The translations under genes and the position numbers were made by a program. From an uncultured Eubacteriales bacterium (lineage in GTDB: Bacteria; Bacillota; Clostridia; Christensenellales; Aristaeellaceae), in the NCBI GenBank assembly GCA_902767315.1, contig CACXHB010000066.1, positions 1 to 42,677 on the forward strand: a DNA stretch of 42,677 nucleotides. Direction: 5' to 3'. Position 1 is the first letter of the stretch, and each line of letters starts with the position of its first letter. The notes under the pieces were generated by a model, which did not search any database, was not told the origin of the DNA, and was given only the letters and a program-made list of their open reading frames with translations. Positions 23,459 to 32,800 of the stretch are shown in pieces.

Positions 23459-24519
23459 TTGCCCCGCAGCCTTTCCATGAGCCTGCCGAAGAAACGCAGG
23501 TTGTGGGCCGTGGCCAGGCGCATGGCCGCCGGGTCGTTCATGCGGAACAGATGCTGCAGATACGCCCGGGAATGATTTTTGCACGCTTCGCAGTCGCAGC
23601 CTTCCTCGATGGGCCCGCCGTCCCGGCAATATTTGTCGTCCATAATATAGAGGTGCTTATAGAATTTCTCTTCCAGCGTCGCACCGGGCTGAAACACGTA
23701 CAGCCGCTGATGCCGGGCCTCCCGGGTAGGAATCACGCAATCGAAAAGCTGATAGCCCATCTTCACGCAGGCCACGATTTCCTCCGGCTTTCCCAGCCCC
23801 ATGGCGTATTTGATTTTGTGATCCGGCATGGCGTCCGCCGCCATCTGAAGAATGTCCTCCCGCAAAGCCCCCTGACCGTCCAGGGGCCAGCCGCCGAAGC
23901 CGTAGCCGTCGAAGCCGATTTCCTCCAGCCGCGTACCGCATTCCCGGCGCAGTTCCGGGAAGGAGCCTCCCTGCACAATACCGAACAGCAGGGGCTTTTC
24001 CTTTTTGCCCTTCATCAGTTTATCGAATTCCGCCCGGCAGCGCGCCCCCCAGCGCACGGTCAGTTCCACGCTGCGCTTCTGCACCTCGTAAGGGTCGTCC
24101 GGATGGGTACACAGATCCAGCGCCATGAGAATGTCGCTGCCGTACTGATATTGGGCCTGAATGCACTTTTCCGGGGTATAAACCAGCTTCTTTTCGCCCA
24201 TGTCCGGGCGGAAGATGATCTCGTTGTCCCGGATTTCCCCGTATTCCGCGTTTTCCCGAATCAGGGAATAGAGCTGAAATCCGCCGGAATCGGTGAGAAT
24301 CGCCCCCCGGTATCCGGTGAATCCGTGCAGGCCGCCCAGGGATTTCACCAGCCTGGCCCCGGGCTTGCTCATCAGGTGATAGCTGTTCATTTCCAGCCCA
24401 AACAGACCGGCGGCGTATACGTCGGCAAAGGAGCCCGCCCGAACGCCGCCGTAGGTCGCGTCCGGGAAAAAGGCAGGCAGGGGAATTTCCCCTGCGGGGG
24501 TCAGAAGGCGTTCGATCAT
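23455..24519 (-). CDS. tRNA-guanine transglycosylase (TGT) family protein, divergent
   Basis: A 354-residue TIM-barrel TGT relative, which exchanges guanine 34 of certain tRNAs for preQ1 or queuine. Present are NSYHL (45-49), DSGGFQ (77-82), the catalytic-region MALDLCTH (Asp135), GIVQGG, the nucleophile Asp260 in FDCVIPTR, and the zinc site CDCEAC (308-313) with His323. The base-recognition loop, normally GGLAVGE in bacterial and GGLSGGE in eukaryotic TGT, reads GGWPLDG (209-215), and the N-terminal segment LTPAGEIPLPAFFPD is also unusual. So substrate base or tRNA may differ, for instance queuine salvage. It starts 15 bases after rsmH and overlaps the Rmt-like gene as ATGA. Confidence 0.82.
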   Translation of the reverse strand: MIERLLTPAGEIPLPAFFPDATYGGVRAGSFADVYAAGLFGLEMNSYHLMSKPGARLVKSLGGLHGFTGYRGAILTDSGGFQLYSLIRENAEYGEIRDNEIIFRPDMGEKKLVYTPEKCIQAQYQYGSDILMALDLCTHPDDPYEVQKRSVELTVRWGARCRAEFDKLMKGKKEKPLLFGIVQGGSFPELRRECGTRLEEIGFDGYGFGGWPLDGQGALREDILQMAADAMPDHKIKYAMGLGKPEEIVACVKMGYQLFDCVIPTREARHQRLYVFQPGATLEEKFYKHLYIMDDKYCRDGGPIEEGCDCEACKNHSRAYLQHLFRMNDPAAMRLATAHNLRFFGRLMERLRGK

Positions 24520-24534
24520 GGCTGTTTTCCTGCC

Positions 24535-25458
24535 TTATATTTTTTCCAGTACTCGCAGACTGGCGCTGCGGGAACGGGGATTCTCCGCCAGTTCCTCCGC
24601 CGAAGCGGTGATGGGCTTGCGGGTAATCAGCTTCACCGTGGGCTTTTTGCCGCAGACGCATACCGGCATTTCCGGCGGACAGGTGCAGGGATTGGCCAGT
24701 TCCCGGAAGGTATTTTTCACAATCCGATCCTCCAGGGAATGGAAGGTAATCACGCACAGCCGCCCCTGAGTTTTTAACATGTCCGCCAGCATGCGGATGG
24801 AATCCGCCAGGGGGTCCAGTTCGTCGTTTACCGCAATGCGCAGGGCCTGAAAGACCCGGCGGGCGGGGTGCGAACCGTCCTTTTCCCGGAATTTTTTCGG
24901 AATGGCCGCGTCGATGACGGCCACCAATTGGGAAGTGGTGACGATGGGGGCCTGCCTGCGCCGGTCGCAGATGACCCGGGCGATCTGCCGGGCCCATTTT
25001 TCCTCTCCATAATCCCGGAAAATCCGGTTCAGTTCGTCCTCGGAACGCTCGTTTACAATCTGCGCCGCCGTTACCGGATCCTCCGCGTTCATGCGCATGT
25101 CCAGCGGCGCGTCGTCGTGGTAGGAAAATCCCCGTTCACGCACGTCCAATTGATGGGAAGAAACCCCCAGATCCGCCAGAATGCCGTCGAATTTTCGTCC
25201 GTCGGTAAGCTCCTGCGCGTCGTGAAAATTTCCCCGCAGGGCCTGAAACCGGGGGTCGGTAATGCGCCCGGTGGCCGCGGCGATGGCGTCCGCGTCCCGA
25301 TCGATACCGGTGAGGCTGCCTCCCTGAATTCCCGCCAGAATCTGGGAAGAATGGCCGCCGCCCCCCAGGGTGCAGTCCAGATAATCGCAGCCGTCCCGCA
25401 GATTCAGCTGCGCCATGCATTCCTTCAGCAATACCGGAAGATGATGAAAATTTTCCAT
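24535..25458 (-). CDS. rsmH: 16S rRNA (cytosine(1402)-N4)-methyltransferase
   Basis: A 307-residue MraW/RsmH protein that N4-methylates C1402 of 16S rRNA. SAM motif DCTLGGGGHS (28-37), GIDRD (51-55), SYHDDAPLDMRM, and the C-terminal TFHSLEDRIVK and NPRSRSASLRVLE are all canonical. In most bacteria rsmH (mraW) heads the mra/fts division cluster; here it sits between folC and tgt with no division genes, a relocation that groups it with rsmI. It begins 16 bases after folC. Confidence 0.96.
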   Translation of the reverse strand: MENFHHLPVLLKECMAQLNLRDGCDYLDCTLGGGGHSSQILAGIQGGSLTGIDRDADAIAAATGRITDPRFQALRGNFHDAQELTDGRKFDGILADLGVSSHQLDVRERGFSYHDDAPLDMRMNAEDPVTAAQIVNERSEDELNRIFRDYGEEKWARQIARVICDRRRQAPIVTTSQLVAVIDAAIPKKFREKDGSHPARRVFQALRIAVNDELDPLADSIRMLADMLKTQGRLCVITFHSLEDRIVKNTFRELANPCTCPPEMPVCVCGKKPTVKLITRKPITASAEELAENPRSRSASLRVLEKI

Positions 25459-25474
25459 GGATACCTCGCGTTTC

Positions 25475-26722
25475 TTAAAAGCATTCGCTGCCCGCCAGCA
25501 ATTCCCGCACCGCGCCCGCGATGTACAGCGACCCGGCGAAAACCCGGATTCCGTCTTCCGCCATGGCCTGCTCCAGGGCGTTTCCCACGCCGGCCACGGC
25601 CTGAACCGCCGCGCCTTCCCGGGCGTAAACTTCCGCCAGTTCCTCCGGAGAGGCGGCCCGGCTTTCCTCCACCGCGGTGCAGATGACTTTTTTGCATAAG
25701 GGGGCCAGAATCGCCGCGCAGGCTTCCATCTGCTTGTCCCGCATCATGCCGGTGACCAGGGTAATCTTTTCCCCGGGGAAGCAACTCTCCAAATAATCCC
25801 GCAGGGCCCGGGCTCCCTGGGGATTGTGGGCGCCGTCGATCAATACGCCGTTTACCCATTCCAGCCGGCAGGGCCACTTGGCCCGGGCGATTCCAGCGCG
25901 GATGGCCGTCTGATCGACGCCCAATTCCTTCATGGCGCAGATGGCCAGGGACGCGTTTTTCAATTGATGTCTGCCGCACAGGCCGGTTTCGTAATCCACT
26001 CCGTTCAAACGGAATTTCGTTCCGTATGCGCTTTCCTCCAGAATTTCCGGCATGGGCGCGATGGTCAAAGGACAGCCCCGCTCCCGGGCGGTTTCCCGAA
26101 ATACCTGCAAAATGGAATCCTGCTGATCCTGCACCACGCAGGGCACGCCGGGCTTGAAAATGCCCGCCTTTTCCCGGGCGATGGCCTCCACGGTGTCGCC
26201 CAGTATCTTGGTGTGATCCAGCCCGATGGCGGCCACCAGCGAAATTTCCGGCAGGATGACGTTGGTGGAATCCAGCCGCCCGCCGATGCCCACTTCGATC
26301 ACGGCGAAATCCACCTGCTGCTGGGCAAAGTACGCAAAGGCCAGGGCCGTGCCCAGTTCAAAGGTGGTGGGGAAGACGTTCTTTTCCAGCAGCGTCTCCG
26401 TAACCTGACGGATGCGGCTGGTCAGAGAAATCAAATCCGCGTCGGGAATGGGCTTGCCCATCACCTGCACCCGCTCGTTGTAGGTAATCAGATACGGGGA
26501 AGTGTACATGCCCGTGCGGTAGCCCGCCTGACGCAGAATGCTTTCGGTATAGGCGGCGGTGGAGCCCTTGCCGTTGGTGCCGGCAATGTGCACGCTGCGG
26601 AACTGATTTTGCGGATTGCCCAGGGCCGTCAGCAGCGCCCGCATATTTTCCAGTCCGTTTTTCTGGCCCTTGTAACGGGCCCCCTGAATCCAGTCGGCGG
26701 CCTCCGTGGCGGTTTTGAACAT
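25475..26722 (-). CDS. folC: folylpolyglutamate synthase/dihydrofolate synthase
   Basis: A 415-residue Mur-ligase-fold enzyme adding glutamate to folates (and to dihydropteroate in the bifunctional form). The P-loop GTNGKGS lies at 48-54; VGIGGRLDSTN and GLDHTKILGDT are family signatures. The start at 26722 is preceded by AGGAGGG at ideal spacing, preferred over the ATG at 26746. First gene of the cluster with rsmH, tgt-like, rmt-like and rsmI. A terminator lies immediately upstream and I see no clear promoter, so it may rely on readthrough from trpS. Confidence 0.94.
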   Translation of the reverse strand: MFKTATEAADWIQGARYKGQKNGLENMRALLTALGNPQNQFRSVHIAGTNGKGSTAAYTESILRQAGYRTGMYTSPYLITYNERVQVMGKPIPDADLISLTSRIRQVTETLLEKNVFPTTFELGTALAFAYFAQQQVDFAVIEVGIGGRLDSTNVILPEISLVAAIGLDHTKILGDTVEAIAREKAGIFKPGVPCVVQDQQDSILQVFRETARERGCPLTIAPMPEILEESAYGTKFRLNGVDYETGLCGRHQLKNASLAICAMKELGVDQTAIRAGIARAKWPCRLEWVNGVLIDGAHNPQGARALRDYLESCFPGEKITLVTGMMRDKQMEACAAILAPLCKKVICTAVEESRAASPEELAEVYAREGAAVQAVAGVGNALEQAMAEDGIRVFAGSLYIAGAVRELLAGSECF

Positions 26723-26747
26723 GCCTTCGTCCCTCCTGCCTTTCAAG

Positions 26748-26780
26748 AAAAAGCCGGCGGACGCGGGTTGCGCCGCCGGT
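26748..26780 (-). terminator. rho-independent terminator after trpS
   Basis: On the minus strand CCGGCGG (26773-26779) pairs with CCGCCGG (26753-26759), followed by C and T5. It separates trpS from folC but may be leaky. Confidence 0.75.
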
Positions 26781-26792
26781 TCTGCGGGGTTC

Positions 26793-27806
26793 TTACAGCT
26801 TCAAAGGCGCGATGCCCAGCTTTTTGCGCACCTTCAACATGGTCTTGTGGGCAATGCGGGAAGCGCGATCCGCGCCGTCCTGCATCACGCTTTCCAGATA
26901 CGCCTTGTCGGCGCTGATGCGTTCGTATTCGTTCTGAATGGGCTCCAGCGCGGAAATCACGCTGTCGGCCACCGCGTCCTTGAAGGGGCCGTAGCCCTTG
27001 CCGGAATAGGTTTCGGAAATTTCTTCCATGCTCATGCCGGACAGGGCGGAGAGAATGCTCATCAGGTTGGACACGCCGGGGCGGTTTTCCGGGTCGAACT
27101 CCACGCAGTTTTCGGAATCCGTCTTGGCCCGGCGCATCTTCCGGCGAATCACGTCGGGCTTGTCCAGAATGGCGATATAGGTCTCCTCCGGGTCGGATTT
27201 GCTCATCTTCCGGGTGGGGTCCTGCAGGGACATGACCCGCGCGCCTACCTTGGGGAAGTAGCCCTCCGGCACCACGAACACGTCGCCGTACACGCCGTTA
27301 AAGCGCTGGGCGATGTTCCGGGCCAATTCCAGGTGCTGCTTCTGGTCCGCGCCGATGGGCACCATGTCGGACATGTAAAGCAGAATGTCCGCCGCCATCA
27401 GCACCGGATAGGTGAAAAGACCGGCGTTGATGTTGTCCGCGTGCTTGGCGGACTTGTCCTTAAACTGGGTCATCCGCTGCAATTCGCCCATGTAGGTAAA
27501 GCAGCTCAAATACCAGTTCAGCTCCGCGTGCTCGTGCACATGGCTCTGGAAATAAATGATGTTTTTCTGGGGATCCAGCCCGCTGGCCAGGAAAATGGCC
27601 ATGGTGCGCAGACAGGCCTTGCGCAGCTCGGCAGGATTTTGCCGGACGGTGAGGGCATGCATGTCCACGATGGAATACAGGCAGTCGTATTCATCCTCCA
27701 GCAGCTTGAAATTGCGCAGCGCGCCGATATAGTTGCCCAAGGTCAACTGGCCCGTAGGCTGAATGCCGGAAAAAATCCGCTTTTTTTGCTGAATATTCGC
27801 TTCCAC
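26793..27806 (-). CDS. trpS: tryptophanyl-tRNA synthetase
   Basis: A 337-residue class Ic synthetase charging tRNA-Trp. The HIGH-type motif is PTGQLTLGNYIG (17-28) and the KMSKS loop is intact (RKMSKSD). The start is placed at GTG 27806: GGAGG lies 8 bases upstream, and the protein then begins close to KKRIFSGIQPTG as in homologues. The ATG at 27833 coincides with the predicted transcription start, so it could be used only as a leaderless start. The short leader leaves no room for a T-box. Confidence 0.94.
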   Translation of the reverse strand: MEANIQQKKRIFSGIQPTGQLTLGNYIGALRNFKLLEDEYDCLYSIVDMHALTVRQNPAELRKACLRTMAIFLASGLDPQKNIIYFQSHVHEHAELNWYLSCFTYMGELQRMTQFKDKSAKHADNINAGLFTYPVLMAADILLYMSDMVPIGADQKQHLELARNIAQRFNGVYGDVFVVPEGYFPKVGARVMSLQDPTRKMSKSDPEETYIAILDKPDVIRRKMRRAKTDSENCVEFDPENRPGVSNLMSILSALSGMSMEEISETYSGKGYGPFKDAVADSVISALEPIQNEYERISADKAYLESVMQDGADRASRIAHKTMLKVRKKLGIAPLKL

Positions 27807-27839
27807 GTAAGGCACCTCCACCAAATTTTCCATTTATAA

Positions 27840-27868
27840 ATTATAGCATGAAGCCATTTTTACGTCAA
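27840..27868 (-). promoter_or_regulatory. strong promoter of trpS
   Basis: On the minus strand TTGACG (27863-27868), 17 bases, and TATAAT (27840-27845) with the TGC extension. The predicted start point falls near 27833. The -35 box adjoins that of the divergent plsX promoter. Confidence 0.85.
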
Positions 27869-27875
27869 GGTTGAC

Positions 27876-27904
27876 TTGCGCAATGGGCCTAATTCTGGTA
27901 AAAT
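27876..27904 (+). promoter_or_regulatory. promoter of the plsX operon
   Basis: TTGCGC (27876-27881), 17 bases, TAAAAT (27899-27904) with a TGG extension. TTGAC just upstream pairs with the trpS -35 in an inverted repeat GTCAA-GG-TTGAC (27864-27875). No FapR-type site is evident. Confidence 0.6.
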
Positions 27905-27936
27905 GAAAAGAGATAAAGGAAAATGGGTGGTTTGTT

Positions 27937-28959
27937 GTGACGAGATATCAAATTGCCGTAGACGCCATGGGCGGGGATCACGCGCCCTCCAGCGTCGTTG
28001 ACGGCGTAAAGCTGGCGCTGGCGGAAATGAACGATATCGAGATCCGCCTGTGCGGCCCCGCTTCGGCCCTTGACGCCTGCCGGGACGATCGGGTGCATCC
28101 CGTGGAGGCCAACGAGGTCATTACCATGGAAGAAGCCCCCATGCTGGCGGTGCGGAAAAAGACCGATTCTTCCCTGGTAAAGGCCATGCTGGAGGTACGG
28201 GAAGGCCGGGCTCAGGCCGTGGTTTCCGCGGGCTCCACCGGCGCGGTGCTGGCCGGCGGCATGTTCCGCATCGGCCGCATCAAGGGCATTGAGCGCCCCG
28301 CCCTGGCCACGGTGCTTCCCGGGCAGAAGGGCCCTGTGATGTTCCTGGATGTAGGCGCGAACGTGGATTGTCAGCCGAAATACCTGGCGGCCTTCGGGCT
28401 GATGGGGTCGGCGTATATGAAGGGCGTTCTGGGCATTGAAAATCCCCGGGTAGGCCTTGCCAATATCGGCGTGGAGGCCGAAAAGGGCAATCGCCTGGCC
28501 AAAGAGGCCCGGGAACTGATGCTGCGCCAGAAAGGCTACTGCTTTGCCGGCAACGTGGAGGCAAGGGATTTTACCTCCGGCGAATATCAGGTTATCGTCT
28601 TCGACGGGTTCGACGGCAACCTGATTCTGAAATATACCGAGGGCGTCGTCTCCACCTTCTCCGGCATGCTCAAGGAAGAATTCACCCGGAACCTGCGCTC
28701 CAAGATCGGGGCGATGCTGCTTCTGCCGGGGCTGAAGCGGTTCAAGGCAAGAATGGATTATCGGGAATACGGCGGCGCGCCCCTGCTGGGGGTAGACGGC
28801 GCGGTAATTAAGGCCCACGGCGCATCTGACGCCAAGGCCGTATGCTCCGCCATTCGTCAGGCCCGCACCATGCTGGAAAACGACGTGGTGGGCAAAATTC
28901 GCCAGGGCGTGGGAAAAATGGCACAGGATGAAAATGAAGGAGGAAACAACAATGGCTGA
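27937..28959 (+). CDS. plsX: phosphate acyltransferase PlsX
   Basis: A 340-residue enzyme converting acyl-ACP to acyl-phosphate for phospholipid synthesis. The N-terminal VDAMGGDHAP (8-17) is diagnostic, with STGA and DGFDGN further on. It starts at GTG 27937 with GGGTGG upstream. The 3' end overlaps the acpP start by 8 bases, and the acpP ribosome site lies inside it. First gene of the classic plsX-acpP-rnc-smc-ftsY run. Confidence 0.95.
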   Translation: MTRYQIAVDAMGGDHAPSSVVDGVKLALAEMNDIEIRLCGPASALDACRDDRVHPVEANEVITMEEAPMLAVRKKTDSSLVKAMLEVREGRAQAVVSAGSTGAVLAGGMFRIGRIKGIERPALATVLPGQKGPVMFLDVGANVDCQPKYLAAFGLMGSAYMKGVLGIENPRVGLANIGVEAEKGNRLAKEARELMLRQKGYCFAGNVEARDFTSGEYQVIVFDGFDGNLILKYTEGVVSTFSGMLKEEFTRNLRSKIGAMLLLPGLKRFKARMDYREYGGAPLLGVDGAVIKAHGASDAKAVCSAIRQARTMLENDVVGKIRQGVGKMAQDENEGGNNNG

Positions 28960-29194
28960 CGCGAAGGTAGTATTTGAAAAGGTTCGGGAATATATCGTCA
29001 ATCAGCTGCCGGTAAAGGCGGAAGACGTAAAGCTGGAATCCCGGCTTATCGAGGATCTGGGTGCGGACAGCGCCAATCTGATGATGCTGATTATGGATTT
29101 GGAAATGGAATACGACATCACCGTATCCGACGATATGCTCACCGGCGTGAAGACCGTGGGCGACATCGTGAAGTATCTGGAGGAGAACACCTGA
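28952..29194 (+). CDS. acpP: acyl carrier protein
   Basis: An 80-residue acidic four-helix acyl carrier protein. The phosphopantetheine site is Ser40 in GADSANLMM; the usual motif is DSL, so the Leu after the serine is replaced by Ala. The start at 28952 has AGGAGG upstream and avoids a spurious 8-residue extension. Its place between plsX and rnc supports the main fatty-acid ACP. Confidence 0.93.
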   Translation: MADAKVVFEKVREYIVNQLPVKAEDVKLESRLIEDLGADSANLMMLIMDLEMEYDITVSDDMLTGVKTVGDIVKYLEENT

Positions 29195-29196
29195 CC

Positions 29197-29868
29197 GTGG
29201 AACAGATCGAAGCTGCGCTGGGATACGTGTTTCGGGACAGAAGCCTTCTGACCACGGCGCTGACCCATCCCTCTTACGGCAGCGATCACCATGTGCCCCA
29301 TTACCAGCGCCTGGAATTTCTGGGGGACGCCGTGCTGGAGCTTTCCATCAGCCGCATCCTCTTTTTCGAAATGCCCAAAGTCAACGAGGGCAGGCTTACC
29401 CGGCTGCGGGCGGAACTGGTGCGGGAGGAGACCCTCTATCGCATCGCCCGGAAAATCGATCTGGGCAAGTATATCCGCCTGTCCGTGGGCGAGGAAAAAA
29501 GCGGCGGCCGGGAAAAGCCTTCCATTCTTTCGGACATTGTGGAAGCGCTGATCGGGGCCACGTATCTGGACGCGGGCTTCGACCAGGCCTTCGCGCTGGT
29601 GGCCAGCCTCTATGGAGATATGCTGGATCCCGCCGGGCTCACCGACAGCCTGGATGCGAAAACCCACCTGCAGGAGGCGCTGCAAAAGCGGGGAGAGATT
29701 CCTTCTTATGAAGAAATTTCCGCGGAAGGCCCGCCTCACGCCCCGATATTTACCTATCGGGTGCTTTGCGGAAGTAAGGAACTGGGCGTAGGGAAGGGCC
29801 GCAGCAAGCAGGCCGCCCAGCAGGAGGCGGCCCGGGCCGCACTGAAGAAGATCGGAGAGAAGACCTGA
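29197..29868 (+). CDS. rnc: ribonuclease III
   Basis: A 223-residue double-strand-specific endoribonuclease that processes rRNA. The signature RLEFLGDAVL (38-47) and the second acidic cluster SDIVEALIGATYLD form the catalytic domain; the C-terminal dsRNA-binding domain runs from about 152 (KTHLQEAL) to KQAAQQEAARAALKKI. It starts at GTG 29197, two bases after acpP, with GGAGGAG inside the acpP end. The stop is followed within one base by the smc start. Confidence 0.96.
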   Translation: MEQIEAALGYVFRDRSLLTTALTHPSYGSDHHVPHYQRLEFLGDAVLELSISRILFFEMPKVNEGRLTRLRAELVREETLYRIARKIDLGKYIRLSVGEEKSGGREKPSILSDIVEALIGATYLDAGFDQAFALVASLYGDMLDPAGLTDSLDAKTHLQEALQKRGEIPSYEEISAEGPPHAPIFTYRVLCGSKELGVGKGRSKQAAQQEAARAALKKIGEKT

Positions 29869-29869
29869 T

Positions 29870-32800
29870 TTGGAGCTGAAAAAACTGGTCATCCACGGGT
29901 TCAAGTCCTTTGCCGACCGGGTGGAGCTCACCTTTGAGCACGGCATCACCGGCGTGGTAGGCCCCAATGGATGCGGAAAATCCAATATTTCCGACGCCGT
30001 GCGCTGGGTGCTTGGCGAACAGAGCGCCAAGTCCCTGCGCGGGGCGAAAATGGAGGACGTCATCTTTAACGGCACCGAGAAGCGCCGTAAGCAGGCCTTC
30101 TGCGAGGTGACGCTTGTTTTTGATAACACCGACCACGCGCTGCCCATCGATTTTGCGGAAGTGGCCGTTTCCCGCCGGGTGTATCGCAACGGCGACGGCG
30201 AATATCAGATCAACGGCGCGCCCTGCCGGCTGAAGGACATCGTGGACCTTTTCCGGGATACGGGCCTGGGCCGGGACGGCTATTCCATCGTGGGCCAGGG
30301 CCGCATCGATGAAATCCTCTCCGCCAAGAGCGAGGATCGCCGCCAGGTGTTCGAAGAAGCCGCGGGCATTATGAAATATAAGGCCCGCAAAAACGAATCC
30401 CAGCGAAAGCTGGAAAGCTCCCAGACCAATCTGGAACGGGTGCAGGACATTCTGGGGGAATTGGAAGAACGGGTGGAGCCCCTGAAAAAGCAGAGCGAGG
30501 AGGCCCGGGAATATCTGGCCCTGCGGGACGAACTGAAGACGCTGGATCTGAACGTCTTTCTCACTCGCAGCGTGAAATACGAAGCCCGCATCGCCGAACT
30601 GCGTCAGGCCCTTTCCGACGCGGAAAAGAATCTGGCGGAAGCCTCCGCGCAATTGGAAGCCCTGGGCGCAAAGCGCGACGATCAGCAGATGGAACTGGAT
30701 CGGCTGGAGATGGATTCCGCCGAAAAGCGGGAAGAAGTGCAGACACTGATTCGTCAGGTGGAATCTCTGGACGGCGAGGTGGGCGTGCTCCACGAGCGCA
30801 TCGGCAGCCTGAAGCGGGAGCACGACCGGCTCTGCGCCCAGCAGGAACGGGCCGCAGGCGGCGGCGACGGCATCCGCGCTCAGGTAGAAGAGATGAAATC
30901 GGAGCTGGAGGACGCAAAAGCTCGCCTGATCGAAGAAGAAAGCGCCCTGACCCGACAGGAGGAAGAACTGAAGCGGGCGGAAAAGTCCCTTTCCGAAATG
31001 GAAGCGGCGGCGGAAGCAGCCAAGGGCGAAATCATCCGCATCATGAACCGCCTCAGCGACGTGCGCTCTCAGCAGGCCCGGCTTTCCGCCATGAAGGCCG
31101 CCCTGGAGCAGCAGATTTCCGGCATGGACCAGACTTCCCTCCGGGATCAGGAGGGCCTGGACGCCCTGAGTCAGCACGCCCGGGAGGCCCAGGATCAGCT
31201 GGTCGCGGAAAAGCAGCGCCTGACGGAATTAAAGGGGCGCATGGAATCCATGGCGAAATCCGTGCAGGAGGCCGCCGAGGAAGGCAAGCGCCTGGAAACC
31301 GAATTTACCCAGGCCCGGGATAAGCGCCAGCAGTGCGCCTCCCGCTTGAAGCTTCTGCAGGAAATGCAGCGGGATTACGAGGGCCTGAACAATTCCGTCA
31401 AGCAGGTGCTCATGCAGGCCCGGCGGCTGCCGAACAGCGGCGTGCGGGGCGTGGTGGCGGAAATTCTGCGGGTGCCGGAAAAGCTGGAACGGGCCATGGA
31501 TATGGTGCTGGGCGCCGCCCTTCAGAATATCGTGGTCAACCGGGACGAGGACGCCAAGCGGATGATCGAATATCTGCGGGCCAATCGCTTCGGCCGGGCG
31601 ACCTTCCTGCCCATTTCCTCCGTCCGGGGCCGCACCCTCTCTCCGGGAGAGCGGGGCGTGCTGAAGATGCCCGGCTGCATCGGCCTGGCCTCTGAACTGG
31701 TGGAATTCGACGCGGAATTCCAGGGCGTGGTGGATAACCTGCTGGGCCGCACCGTGGTGGCGGACAATCTGGAGCACGGCATCGCCATTCAGCGGGCCGG
31801 ACGCTATCAGTTTCGGCTGGTAACGCTGGAAGGCGACGTAATGCACTCCGGCGGCTCCATGACCGGCGGTTCCGTTCAGTCCCGGGTCACCAATCTGCTT
31901 TCCCGCAGCCGCGAAATCGAAGAAAGCGGCCGGCTGCTGGAACGCCTGGAGGCGGAAATGCAGGAAAAATCCCAGGCTTCTCAGGCCCTGGAGCAGCGCC
32001 GCGCCGCCCTGAAGCAGGAGCGGGCCGAGCTGTACGACGCGCTGCATGGCCAGGAAATCATCTGCGCCCGGGCGGAAGAAGCCCTGAAGGCCGCCCGAGA
32101 GGAACAGACCAGTCAGCTGGCCCGTTCTGAAAAGGTGAAAAATGAACGCGCCCGCCTGGAAAGCCAGCTGCATGAGACCTGCGCGTCTCTGGAAAAGCTG
32201 GTTTCCCGTCAGGACGACGAGACCCAGAATACCGACCGCATGCAGCAGAAGGTGCGGGAAATGCAGGAAGAAATCTTCCAAGCCCGCGCCCAGACCGGCG
32301 CTTTGCGGGACAGGGTGTCCGCCCAGCGGGTGAATTTCGCCACCCACAGCCGGGATTGCGAAACTCTGTCCGGCGAAATCCGCCGCCTTTCGGAACAGGC
32401 GGACGACACGGAACGGCTTTTGCGGGAAACCGGGGCGCAGCTGGAAAAGTGCAACGGCCTGCTGGCGGAAAACGGCGGCCTGCTCACGGAAAAATCCGAC
32501 GCGCTGACCGCTTCGAAAACGGCGCTGGACGCCGCCCGGGAACAGTTCGCCCTCTGCGAAAAGGCCCGCACCGGTGCGCAGAAGCTGGTGAAGGATCTGT
32601 CCGCACAGATCGATACCTGCCGGGAGGGCGTGGACGTTCAGGGAGACGCCCGCCATCGCACGGAGATGCTGCTGCAGCGCTCCGAAAGCGAATTCAAGCA
32701 GATTCAGGATCGCATCTGGGAGGAATATGAACTGACTTACGCCGGGGCGGAGGCCTTCCGTCAGGCGGATTTCAAGCTGATCGAGGCGGAAAAGCGGGTT

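Noticed and set aside
22680..23460. Reading the Rmt-like gene as horizontally acquired resistance
   Set aside because: No transposase, integron or inverted repeats flank it, it overlaps both neighbours, and its codon use looks like theirs; a native gene is the simpler reading.
27807..27936. Possible T-box leader of trpS or FapR site of plsX
   Set aside because: The trpS leader is under 30 bases, far too short for a T-box, and the FapR consensus palindrome is not found.
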